A stretch of DNA of 64,000 bases from assembly GCF_000371925.1 (NCBI RefSeq), contig NZ_AQVE01000013.1, forward strand, positions 1 to 64,000, written 5' to 3'. This DNA is from Thiolinea disciformis DSM 14473 (GTDB taxonomy: Bacteria; Pseudomonadota; Gammaproteobacteria; Thiotrichales; Thiotrichaceae). Below, piece after piece: positions 1 through 8,045 of this stretch. Each line of letters begins with the position of its first letter. Position 1 is the stretch's first letter. The position numbers and the translations under genes were made by a program. The notes below the pieces were generated by a model that saw only the letters and a program-made list of their open reading frames with translations, ran no database searches and was not told the DNA's origin.

Positions 1-189
1 ATCCTGAATGGTATGCCGACGTCCACGCGACCACACCTCCGGCTTTAAACGTCCTTCCGCCTGCCAGCGTATCCAGTCATCCAATGTCGTTCGCGCTATT
101 TGAAACTCGCGACACACTAAACTTTTATTCTGATGCCGTTCATAAGCCGCCAACACGCGTTCTCGTAATTCTAAACCATACACACCCAT
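1..189 (-). CDS. IS630-like transposase, N-terminal part (runs off window)
   Basis: The minus strand is open from an ATG at 189 to the window edge, giving 63 residues that begin MGVYGLELRERVLAAYE and continue through a helix-turn-helix of the type that opens IS630-family transposases. The pattern is 'LRERVLAAYERHQNKSLVCREF', then 'ARTTLDDWIRW', then an arginine-rich linker. The catalytic DDE domain would lie outside the window, so it is not known whether the transposase is intact. It sits with its 5' end about 30 bp from a probable element end. Family assignment rests on the N-terminal HTH only; a related orphan HTH protein is possible but less likely given the element end and the interrupted neighbour. 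Confidence 0.7.
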   Translation of the reverse strand, partial: MGVYGLELRERVLAAYERHQNKSLVCREFQIARTTLDDWIRWQAEGRLKPEVWSRGRRHTIQD

Positions 190-220
190 CGCGGAGCGTC
201 TCTTGAGAATTGACCAGTAT
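1..220 (-). mobile_element. One end of an IS630-like insertion sequence inside hsdR
   Basis: Between the transposase start (189) and the place where hsdR homology resumes (about 220-235) lie some 30 bp that read TACTGGTCAATTCTC on the minus strand. They start at a TA dinucleotide, which is the target duplicated by IS630 elements. The other end is outside the window, so the terminal inverted repeat cannot be confirmed. The exact boundary is inferred from where restriction-subunit coding sequence begins. Confidence 0.55.
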
Positions 221-1299
221 TAGAGTGTAGCTTAATTAGCAGAATTTACTATAAACAGCATCGCTATGGTTATGTGGTGGACTTTGCGGATATTCGACGC
301 GAGTTTGATAAGACCAATAAAGCCTATTTTGATGAGCTACAAAGCGAATTGGGCGATGAAATGGAACATTATTCCAAGCTATTCAAATCTGCTGAGGAAA
401 TTGCAGCAGAGTTGGAAGTGGTCAAGGATGTGCTGTTTCAATACGATACCTTAAACAAAGAACTATTCTCACGTCAAATCAGCGAAATTCAGGATCGAAC
501 GCAAGTATTGGCACTGAAAAAAGCCTTGGCGGATGCTCGTAGCCTGTACAATTTGTGCCGTTTGTTTGGGTTTAATGACTTGTTGCAACGTCTGCCGTTC
601 GTGCAAATCAATGCATTGTATAATGAAGTGGACAATCATCTGGCCATGCTTAACCTTAAAGACCGCCTTGAAAACCAAGCTGACACCAGCGGCTTGTTGA
701 ACATGGCATTGGAAGAGGTACTGTTCAAATTCATCAAGATTGGTGAAGAAGAACTCAAGCTGGCCGATGAGTTGAAAGATGCTTTACGCCGCACCCGCGA
801 AACCATGACTAGCAATATTGATCCTAAAGACCCCGAATTCACGCAACTTAAAGAGGAATTAGAGCGCCTGTTTAAAAACCGTAACCTCAAGGCAGTGAGT
901 CAGGAAGAGATGAAACACAATATGCTCACGCTTAATAAAATTCAGGATAAGGTGTGCGAAATCAACCGCAAAAACCGTTTGCTGCAAAGCAAGTACGAGG
1001 GTGACATCAAATTTGTCCGCGTTCACAAACGCTTGGTGGAGAAAGGCACCATTTCCGACAGTGAGCGGCGCATTTTTGAGGCATTACGGCTGGTCAAGCA
1101 GCAAGCCGACAACAGCGTGATGCAAAATAGAAATATCCTCGATAACGATAGCTATTTTGAGCGCATGATGCAGCGGCATGTGGTGCAGCAATTTCAACAA
1201 ACCCAAAACATTAAGTTAAGCCCCGATAGCACCCGCTATATTAATCAACTGGTCGTGAAAGAGTATCTGGATGAGTTCAATGGTGTGACTCCTTGGTAA
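220..1299 (+). pseudogene. hsdR: Type I restriction subunit HsdR, 3' fragment cut off by an IS
   Basis: The frame is open from 214 to the stop at 1299 and encodes about 360 residues of the C-terminal part of a type I restriction endonuclease R subunit. It resumes with 'SRIYYKQHRYGYVVDFADIRREF', which matches the end of the helicase domain (the SRxxR region of motif VI, followed by the conserved YGYVVDF). The helical C-terminal domain that contacts the modification complex then follows. The nuclease domain and both RecA-like motor domains should lie upstream, so at least 600 residues are separated from this part by the IS630-like element. A GTG at 274 could start a 341-residue product, but this would lack all catalytic motifs. 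HsdR is most likely inactive unless a second copy exists. Confidence 0.8.
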
Positions 1300-1313
1300 A
1301 TAGGTAGATCTGG

Positions 1314-1335
1314 TATATACTTTTTAATGTATATC
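1314..1335. promoter_or_regulatory. Candidate VapBC operator/promoter
   Basis: An imperfect inverted repeat (TATATAC at 1314-1320 and GTATATC at 1329-1335) lies 15 bp before the vapB start in the gap after hsdR. An AT-rich dyad just upstream of the antitoxin is where VapB-VapC complexes usually bind to repress their own operon. The role is inferred from position and symmetry only. Confidence 0.4.
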
Positions 1336-1350
1336 ATCTGAGGAAAGGCC

Positions 1351-1584
1351 ATGTCTATCTACACAGCAAAAGTTTTCAGCAATGGGCGCAGCCAAGCAGT
1401 ACGTCTTCCTAAAGCCTTTCGCTTTGCAACGGATGAGGTCTATATCCGTCAGGTCGGGGATGATATTGTACTATCAGCAAAAAAGCCGAGCTGGGCAGAT
1501 TTTTTTAGTCAAAGCAGTGCGTTTGCAGAGGATTTCCTTGCCCAACGTGACAATGCCCCACCACAACAGCGTGAGTCTTTCTAA
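1351..1584 (+). CDS. vapB: Antitoxin VapB (AbrB/SpoVT fold)
   Basis: This 77-residue protein has an N-terminal swapped-hairpin AbrB-type DNA-binding domain (residues 4-45, with 'KVFSNGRSQAVRLPKAFRF' typical of VapB). A C-terminal tail (SWADFF...) would wrap the toxin. It is preceded by a good Shine-Dalgarno (GAGGAAAGG). The stop shares one base with the vapC start, so the two are translationally coupled. VapB neutralises VapC and, with it, represses the operon. The pair lies between the hsdR remnant and hsdM, a position where toxin-antitoxin genes are sometimes found inside type I RM loci. Confidence 0.9.
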   Translation: MSIYTAKVFSNGRSQAVRLPKAFRFATDEVYIRQVGDDIVLSAKKPSWADFFSQSSAFAEDFLAQRDNAPPQQRESF

Positions 1585-1979
1585 TGATCATGCTGGATAC
1601 CAATATCTGTATTTACGTGCTGAAGGAACACCCCAAGTCAGTGTTGGAGCGGTTTCAGCAATATGAGGAACTGCACTTGTCGGCCATTGCTTATGCTGAA
1701 TTGTGGTCGGGTATTGAAAAAAGTCCGACAAAAACCCGCAAGGCACGCGAAAGCCAGTTGCTTTATTTCCTCTCAATGTTGACCGTACACGCTTGGGATG
1801 AGGCTGCTGCCCGTACTTATGCCAAGCTGCACACTGCTTTACAGCAATGTGGACAAATGATTGGCAATATGGATTTACTGATTGCAGCCCATGCTAGTAG
1901 TTTGGGAGCAACGCTAGTCACTAATAACACCCGTGAATTCGCCCGTATTGAAGGTTTGAAACTAGAGAACTGGGTGTAA
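1584..1979 (+). CDS. vapC: Toxin VapC (PIN-domain ribonuclease)
   Basis: The protein has 131 residues and a PIN domain with the expected acidic residues: 'MLDTNICIYVLK' (first Asp, residue 5), 'AYAELWSGI' (Glu), 'NMDLLIAAHA' (Asp) and 'LVTNNTREF' near the end. The sequence matches the VapC group that cleaves initiator tRNA. The start codon overlaps the vapB stop by one base. VapC is a Mg2+-dependent endoribonuclease that halts translation when VapB is degraded. All catalytic residues are present and the length is normal, so the module looks functional. Confidence 0.9.
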   Translation: MIMLDTNICIYVLKEHPKSVLERFQQYEELHLSAIAYAELWSGIEKSPTKTRKARESQLLYFLSMLTVHAWDEAAARTYAKLHTALQQCGQMIGNMDLLIAAHASSLGATLVTNNTREFARIEGLKLENWV

Positions 1980-2023
1980 TTTGTCTGTCTTTTCCCCTAT
2001 TGCGCATTGACCGGAGTAACCCC

Positions 2024-3658
2024 TTGGTAGCCCTCGATTTCAAGAAAAGCACCACCGAGCTGATCGACAACCTGAAAAATATTTGTGCCGCTTATGGACT
2101 AGGCAATGACGGTAACGAATTCAAAATCATCACGCAGGTTTTTCTGTACAAATTTCTGTGTGACAAGCTCGCGTATGAACTGAAAAAAGCGGATGCAGCC
2201 ACAGCTAAGGCAGCAAACTGGGAACAGCATATCGCTAGTCTTGACCTTGATGCCTATGAAATGTTGACTATGCTCCTGCCCGAAGGCACGGCTTATTTGC
2301 GCCCAGAACACCTGATTTCTCATTTATTTACTCGGCAAAATGAGGATAATTTTGCCAAGTTGTTTGATGATACCTTGCGTGAAATTGCAATTGTTAATAG
2401 TGATATTTTTTCGGTGAAAACGGGCGGCGGAGCACAAGTTCGCTTGTTTGATGCCCTCAGCCAGTTTATTGCAGATCCCAACGAGCGCGACAATTTTTGT
2501 AAGGCCATTATCAACAAGCTGGTGAATTTTAGCTTTGAGCATATTTTCACGCAGGGCTTTGATTTCTTTGCGGATATTTTTGAGTATCTGATCAAGGACT
2601 ACAATAAGGATAGCGGCGGTAAATACGCGGAATATTACACCCCGCACGCGGTGGCTAAGATTATGGCGGCGATTCTTGTCCCTACTGAGTTGCGTGGCAA
2701 GGTGATGAACGTCAGGTGCTACGACCCATCGGCAGGGTCGGGAACGTTGCTCATGAATCTGGCTCATGCGATTGGGGAAAATCGATGCAGTATTTATTCG
2801 CAGGATATTTCCCAAAAATCGTCTGGGCTGTTGCGACTCAATTTGATTCTGAACAATTTAGTGCATTCCATCCCAAATATTATTCAAGGCAATACGCTGT
2901 TGTCGCCCTATCATAAAGATGGGGCGGACTTGGCGAAGTTTGATTACATTGTGTCCAACCCACCCTTTAAGATGGATTTCAGTGATTTTCGCGATGATTT
3001 GGATACTAAAGAAAATAAAGTCCGTTTTTTTGCAGGTATTCCCAATGTGCCGAATAAAGCCAAGGATAAAATGGCGATTTATTTGCTGTTTATTCAGCAC
3101 ATTATGTATTCGCTGAAAGACAAGGGTAGGGCGGCAATTGTGGTTCCGACGGGATTTATTACGGCGCAATCGGGTATTGATAAAAGCATTCGCGAACGTT
3201 TGGTGGAGCAGAAAATGCTGGCGGGTGTGGTGTCGATGCCGAGCAATATTTTTGCGACCACAGGAACAAATGTCTCGATTTTATTCATTGATAAGTGCAA
3301 CCAAGAAAAAGTGGTGTTAATTGATGCCTCTAGCCTTGGCGAAACCGTGAAGGACGGTAAGAACCAGAAAACGGTGCTGACGGCGGCGGAAGAGCAGCGC
3401 ATTATCGACACTTTCAACGCCAAAACGGCGGTGGATGATTTTTCGGTAGTGGTCAGTTACGAGCAAATTAAAGCTAAAAATTACTCTTTCAGCGCAGGGC
3501 AGTATTTTGATGTGAAGATCGAATACACCGATATTAGTGCTGATGAGTTCGCCAGCAAAATGCAAGGTTTCACTGCTAAGCTTGATGCACTGTTTGCTGA
3601 ATCTCGTCAACTAGAGAGCGAGATTAAAACCCAGTTAGGGAGCCTGCGCTATGAGTAA
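2024..3658 (+). CDS. hsdM: Type I DNA methyltransferase subunit HsdM
   Basis: HsdM is the modification subunit of a type I restriction-modification system; it methylates adenine N6 in a complex with HsdS. The N-terminal helical domain starts 'LVALDFKKSTTELIDNLKN'. The SAM-binding motif 'DPSAGSGTLLMNLAHAIG' lies near residue 235 and the catalytic 'SNPPF' (NPPF motif IV) near residue 310. I chose the TTG at 2024 because GGAG at 2013-2016 is well spaced before it; an alternative TTG at 2000 adds eight residues. It overlaps hsdS by eight bases. The gene is complete and intact, so methylation should persist although hsdR upstream is broken. Confidence 0.93.
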   Translation: MVALDFKKSTTELIDNLKNICAAYGLGNDGNEFKIITQVFLYKFLCDKLAYELKKADAATAKAANWEQHIASLDLDAYEMLTMLLPEGTAYLRPEHLISHLFTRQNEDNFAKLFDDTLREIAIVNSDIFSVKTGGGAQVRLFDALSQFIADPNERDNFCKAIINKLVNFSFEHIFTQGFDFFADIFEYLIKDYNKDSGGKYAEYYTPHAVAKIMAAILVPTELRGKVMNVRCYDPSAGSGTLLMNLAHAIGENRCSIYSQDISQKSSGLLRLNLILNNLVHSIPNIIQGNTLLSPYHKDGADLAKFDYIVSNPPFKMDFSDFRDDLDTKENKVRFFAGIPNVPNKAKDKMAIYLLFIQHIMYSLKDKGRAAIVVPTGFITAQSGIDKSIRERLVEQKMLAGVVSMPSNIFATTGTNVSILFIDKCNQEKVVLIDASSLGETVKDGKNQKTVLTAAEEQRIIDTFNAKTAVDDFSVVVSYEQIKAKNYSFSAGQYFDVKIEYTDISADEFASKMQGFTAKLDALFAESRQLESEIKTQLGSLRYE

Positions 3659-4814
3659 GGTTAAATATCAAAGACTCGGCGATATTGTTAATTTCAAAAG
3701 GGGTTATGATCTTCCTGCACATCAGCGAAAACAGGGAAATTATCCCGTTGTAAGTTCTTCTGGCATTTCCGGCTATCATTCTGAATATAAAGCTGATGGT
3801 GAGGGTATCGTAACCGGACGTTATGGTACGCTTGGGGAAATGCACTATGTTAATGGGAAATATTGGCCACACAATACCGCCTTATATGTTACCGATTTTA
3901 AAGGCAACTACCCCAAGTATGTTTATTACCTTCTTAAGTGTTTAGGTAATCTTAAAACCTCAGATAAAAGTGCTGTTCCGGGTGTTAATCGTAATGATTT
4001 ACACGCATTGTTTGTGCCTTATATCGCTAACGGACAAGAAAATATTGCAGCCGTTCTCTCTTCCATCGACCAAAAAATCGAAATCAACAATCGCATTAAT
4101 GCTGAACTCGAAGCAATGGCAAAAAACCTCTACGATTACTGGTTTGTGCAATTCGATTTCCCCGATGAAAATGGCAAGCCGTATAAGTCATCGGGCGGAG
4201 AGATGGTGTATAGCAAGGAGTTGAAGCGGGAGATTCCGGCGGGCTGGAAAGTCAAAGAGCTTCACCAAATTGCAAATATCACAATGGGGCAATCGCCTGA
4301 AGGAAGTAGCTACAATGAAGAGGGTAAAGGCATTGTATTTTTTCAAGGCTCAACAGATTTCGGGATACGTTTTCCAAATATTCGACAATACACTACTGAA
4401 CCTAGCAGGCTAGCAAAAGCTGGCGATATTTTGCTTAGTGTTCGCGCGCCTGTTGGAACAATGAATATTGCTGATATTGATTGTTGCATTGGTCGTGGGT
4501 TAGCTGCACTCAACAGCAAGGACGGATTCGATGCTTATCTTTTCTATGTAATGGAATATTTCAAGCGTTTATTTGACCGTAGAAACAGCGAAGGAACAAC
4601 ATTTGGCTCAATAACGAAAAGCGATTTATTTTCATTGCAAGTTGCCTATCCCAATAACCTGGTACTGAAAGCTTATAATGATGTGATTGCAATAAATAAT
4701 AAGCTTGTTCTGAAAAACCAAAAGGAAAACCAACAACTGGCAGCCTTGCGAGACTGGCTATTGCCCATGTTAATGAATGGGCAAGTACAAGTCACTGACA
4801 CCAAAAATCATTAA
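3651..4814 (+). CDS. hsdS: Type I specificity subunit HsdS
   Basis: The 387-residue S subunit has two target-recognition domains. The first is residues 1-140 ('YQRLGDIVNFKRGYDLP...SSSGISGYHSEYK...GRYGTLG'). It is followed by the conserved helix 'NIAAVLSSIDQKIEINNRINAELEAMAKNLYDYWFVQFDFP'. The second domain is about residues 195-340 ('WKVKELHQIANITMGQSPEGSSYN'), followed by a second helical spacer ending 'LAALRDWLLPMLMNGQVQV'. The start overlaps hsdM by eight bases, so the two are co-translated. HsdS sets the bipartite recognition sequence of the methyltransferase; which sequence cannot be read from the protein. Its stop codon overlaps that of the convergent downstream gene. Confidence 0.92.
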   Translation: MSKVKYQRLGDIVNFKRGYDLPAHQRKQGNYPVVSSSGISGYHSEYKADGEGIVTGRYGTLGEMHYVNGKYWPHNTALYVTDFKGNYPKYVYYLLKCLGNLKTSDKSAVPGVNRNDLHALFVPYIANGQENIAAVLSSIDQKIEINNRINAELEAMAKNLYDYWFVQFDFPDENGKPYKSSGGEMVYSKELKREIPAGWKVKELHQIANITMGQSPEGSSYNEEGKGIVFFQGSTDFGIRFPNIRQYTTEPSRLAKAGDILLSVRAPVGTMNIADIDCCIGRGLAALNSKDGFDAYLFYVMEYFKRLFDRRNSEGTTFGSITKSDLFSLQVAYPNNLVLKAYNDVIAINNKLVLKNQKENQQLAALRDWLLPMLMNGQVQVTDTKNH

Positions 4815-5605
4815 AGTCGCTGAAATCCCTGACTCAAGCGATAACTCTCACGCATAAAATCATAATCCTGATCTTGTGCCTCCACCAAACCTTGTAAACC
4901 CGCCGCTTGTAAACGCGCTGACCATTCAGAATGATTCAGTGCTAACAAAGCATGGCGGATCGTTTCGGTGATCTTGCTATCCACAGACTTATGCATAACC
5001 AAGGGTGGAGTCGGGGCAGGGTTGATCTGTTCAATCGCCTTCAGTTGACTCAGCACCGCTTGCATCTCGGGCTTTTGCGTTTTCAGCCAATAATCAAATA
5101 CCGTGCAGTCAATCGCTGCCACATCGGCATCACCCGCAGCAATCATGCGCAGGGAATTAGAGTGCGAGCCACTTGCTAATACGCTAGCGAATTTGGGTGG
5201 ATTCGGCAGCTTCGCCCAATGCGCCCATAACGCATGATTACCGGAATAAGAGTCTGGATCATTAATCACCAGACGCTTATTGGCTAAATCGACAAGCGAT
5301 TCAATACCACTATCACGCCGCACTACTAGATAAGAGAAATACTCGGGCTTACGGTGTCCAGCAAAGATCGGTTTTGCTAATACTTGATAACGCGCTTGCT
5401 GATCTTGTTGCAAGGTATACAGTAAGCCACAAATCCAACCCATGTGAATCTCACCGGCAGCCAGTTTTTCACTTGCTTCTAACCAAGGGGTAGTTCGGTC
5501 AAAACTCACCTTGATCCCCGTTTCCGCAGTCAAATAGTCCGCCAGTACCGAGCAGATCGGATAAGTATTTTCCCCTAGACAGGAAATCAACGTGATAGCC
5601 TGCAT
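4811..5605 (-). CDS. PhnD-like periplasmic-binding-fold protein without signal peptide
   Basis: The 264-residue protein is of the phosphate/phosphite/phosphonate-binding (PhnD/DUF3834-like) type II periplasmic-binding fold. It has 'TAETGIKVSFDRTTPWLEASEKLAAGEIHMGWICGLLY' near the N-terminus, then 'VINDPDSYSGNHALWAHW' and 'GSHSNSLRMIAAGDADVAAIDCTVFDYW'. No signal peptide or lipobox is visible, so it may be cytosolic or use an undetected start. It follows the dehydrogenase gene by three bases, so it is the last gene of the methyl-compound operon. It may bind an operon substrate rather than phosphonate. No permease or ATPase gene accompanies it. Confidence 0.75.
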   Translation of the reverse strand: MQAITLISCLGENTYPICSVLADYLTAETGIKVSFDRTTPWLEASEKLAAGEIHMGWICGLLYTLQQDQQARYQVLAKPIFAGHRKPEYFSYLVVRRDSGIESLVDLANKRLVINDPDSYSGNHALWAHWAKLPNPPKFASVLASGSHSNSLRMIAAGDADVAAIDCTVFDYWLKTQKPEMQAVLSQLKAIEQINPAPTPPLVMHKSVDSKITETIRHALLALNHSEWSARLQAAGLQGLVEAQDQDYDFMRESYRLSQGFQRL

Positions 5606-5608
5606 CGC

Positions 5609-8026
5609 TTAAGCTCGTAAGTAAGTTAATTGTGGATCGAACAAGGCTTCAGTAATCACCGTGGCTCGGCGTTTTTTCCCTAATAATTCAATCTCGACTT
5701 GTGTGCCAGCTTGAATTAATTCAGGCGGTAAGAAGCCAATTGCCACCGACTTGTGTGCCCAATGCGCATAGCCACCGGAGGTAACTGAGCCAACGATTTT
5801 GCCATTGTGCCAAATCGGTTCATCACTGTGCACATCCGCATCGTCGGTCTCGACAATGAAGGTGGTGAGTTTACGTTTTGCCCCTTGTGCTTTTTCCGCT
5901 AAGGCTGCTGCTTTACCAATAAAATCAGCGGCTTTGTTATAAGCCACAAAGCGACTTAAGCCGGTTTCTTGTGGTGTATAGTCAGGTTTAAATTCACGTA
6001 ACCATGAGCCGAAGCTTTTCTCCAAACGCAAACTCATCATCGCACGCATCCCAAAGGGCTTAAGATTAAATGCCTTACCGGCTTCAGACAGTGCGTCGTA
6101 TAAAGCGAGCTGCTGGCTATTATCTACATAGATTTCATAACCTTGATCGCCGGTATAACTCACCCGTTGTACAATCGCATCGGTTAAACCAACCTCACCT
6201 TGGCGCACACTCATAAAGGGGAATGCTTCGGTGCTTAAATCAATATTCGTGACTTTACTGAGGAGTGCACGCGCATTCGGCCCTGCAATTTGGAAACCAA
6301 TGCGTTGCAGGGAAATATTGCGAATCTCCACCCCTGTTTCTGGCAAATGCTGTTCAAACCAACGTTGATGATAAGCTTGTGCACCATAAGAAGCAGTCAG
6401 TTGGAAGTGATTTTCCCCTAAGCAGCTAATCGTGAAGTCACCAATAATGCGGCCTTTGGGGCTTAATAAAGGTGATAAGCTCAAGCGGCCTATTTCAGGA
6501 ATCCGCCCCGCCATGATGGTATCTAACCATTCGCGTGCTTTAGAGCCTGTGACGAGGAATTTGCTGAAGTTGTGGATTTCATTAATGCCGACATTGTTGC
6601 GTACATTGCGGCATTCTTCGCCCACGGTAGCAAAAGCATTGGAGCGTACAAAGGTTGGCGTTTCATACCGTGGCTCGCCTTCGCGCGCGAAGTAATTGAC
6701 ATGCTCTAAGCCGTAACCCTGACCAAATACTGCACCTTGTTCCTTCCAGACACTATACATCGGTGTGGTATGCAGAGGGCGACCGGCTGGGCGCTCTTCA
6801 TTCGGGAAGGAAATCGAGAAGCGCTTTTGATAATTTTCTGTGACTTTGTTACGCGTATAAGCACGGGTCGCAAATTTGCCAAAGCGTGCGACATCCATCG
6901 CAAATACATCCCGCGTTGGTTCACCTTCCACCATCCATTCGGCTAAAGTTAAACCCACCCCACCACCTTGGCTAAAGCCCGCCATCACCGCACAAGCTGA
7001 CCAGAAATTGCGTAAACCACCCACGGGACCGACTAAAGGATTGCCATCAGGGGCGAAGGTGAAAGGGCCATTGATAATAGTTTTAATCCCTGCACGGCCT
7101 AACACCGGATAACGATTACAAGCAAACTCTAAAGACTCACTAATCCGATCCAATTGATTGGGTAGGAGTTCATGCCCAAAATCCCATGAAGTCACATCCA
7201 CCGCCCAAGGGTCACAGCGCTGCTCATAGAAGCCAATCACCAAGCCGCGACCTTCCTGACGTAAGTAACTTTCACCGGCTGGATCCATCACATGCGGCAA
7301 TTCCGAACTGTGGTTATACACTTCAGGAATTTCGTCAGTGACTAAATATTGGTGCTCCATTGGATGCAAGGGCAATTCAATCCCAACCATACGCCCGACT
7401 TCACGCGCCCATAGACCGGCTGCATTCACTACATGCTCAGCAATGATATTGCCTTTGTTGGTGACAATCTCCCAACTGCCATCAGCACGCGGGTTCAACG
7501 CACTGACATGGGTATGCAAGTAAACTTCAGCACCCTGTTTCTTGGCCGCGATCGCATACGCATGAGTCGTGCCATAAGGATCAAGATGCCCATCCAATGG
7601 ATCGTAAAGCCCTCCAATCACGCCATCGGTATTGGTAATCGGGGAGAGTTTACGGATTTCATCTGGGCCAATAATTTCGGTATGCAAACCCATATATTGA
7701 TGCTTAGCGCGCTCAGCTTTCAAATAATCCATGCGCTCAGGCGTAGTGGCTAAGGTAATGCCACCGACATGATGTAAACCGCAAGCTTGACCAGAAATTT
7801 GCTCTAATTCACGATACAAATTAATCGTGTAACCTTGTAGTGCCGCCATATTGGTATCGGCATTTAGAGTATGGAAACCGCCCGCCGCGTGCCACGTTGA
7901 GCCTGAGGTCAGTTCAGAGCGTTCGATTAACACAACATCTTGCCAACCGAGCTTAGTTAAATGATATAAAACACTCGCACCCACAACACCGCCGCCAATC
8001 ACAGCGACCCTAACATGTGATTTCAT
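5609..8026 (-). CDS. Dimethylglycine/sarcosine dehydrogenase-like flavoprotein (DAO + GcvT domains)
   Basis: The 805-residue enzyme has an N-terminal FAD-dependent D-amino-acid-oxidase fold: Rossmann motif 'VAVIGGGVVGASVLYHL' at 6-22 and 'GSTWHAAGG' at about 42-50. The His of that motif is the covalent FAD attachment site in dimethylglycine and sarcosine dehydrogenases. From about residue 430 follows a GcvT/aminomethyltransferase-like folate-binding half ('FSKFLVTGSKAREWLD', 'RVSYTGDQGYEIYV', 'RMMSLRLEK'-type segment). Such enzymes oxidatively remove N-methyl groups and pass the carbon to tetrahydrofolate. A GAGGAAAG Shine-Dalgarno precedes the ATG. It is 19 bp downstream of the MttB homologue, so the two probably act in one demethylation route. 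The exact substrate is unknown. Confidence 0.88.
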   Translation of the reverse strand: MKSHVRVAVIGGGVVGASVLYHLTKLGWQDVVLIERSELTSGSTWHAAGGFHTLNADTNMAALQGYTINLYRELEQISGQACGLHHVGGITLATTPERMDYLKAERAKHQYMGLHTEIIGPDEIRKLSPITNTDGVIGGLYDPLDGHLDPYGTTHAYAIAAKKQGAEVYLHTHVSALNPRADGSWEIVTNKGNIIAEHVVNAAGLWAREVGRMVGIELPLHPMEHQYLVTDEIPEVYNHSSELPHVMDPAGESYLRQEGRGLVIGFYEQRCDPWAVDVTSWDFGHELLPNQLDRISESLEFACNRYPVLGRAGIKTIINGPFTFAPDGNPLVGPVGGLRNFWSACAVMAGFSQGGGVGLTLAEWMVEGEPTRDVFAMDVARFGKFATRAYTRNKVTENYQKRFSISFPNEERPAGRPLHTTPMYSVWKEQGAVFGQGYGLEHVNYFAREGEPRYETPTFVRSNAFATVGEECRNVRNNVGINEIHNFSKFLVTGSKAREWLDTIMAGRIPEIGRLSLSPLLSPKGRIIGDFTISCLGENHFQLTASYGAQAYHQRWFEQHLPETGVEIRNISLQRIGFQIAGPNARALLSKVTNIDLSTEAFPFMSVRQGEVGLTDAIVQRVSYTGDQGYEIYVDNSQQLALYDALSEAGKAFNLKPFGMRAMMSLRLEKSFGSWLREFKPDYTPQETGLSRFVAYNKAADFIGKAAALAEKAQGAKRKLTTFIVETDDADVHSDEPIWHNGKIVGSVTSGGYAHWAHKSVAIGFLPPELIQAGTQVEIELLGKKRRATVITEALFDPQLTYLRA

Positions 8027-8045
8027 AAAATACTTTCCTCAATCC

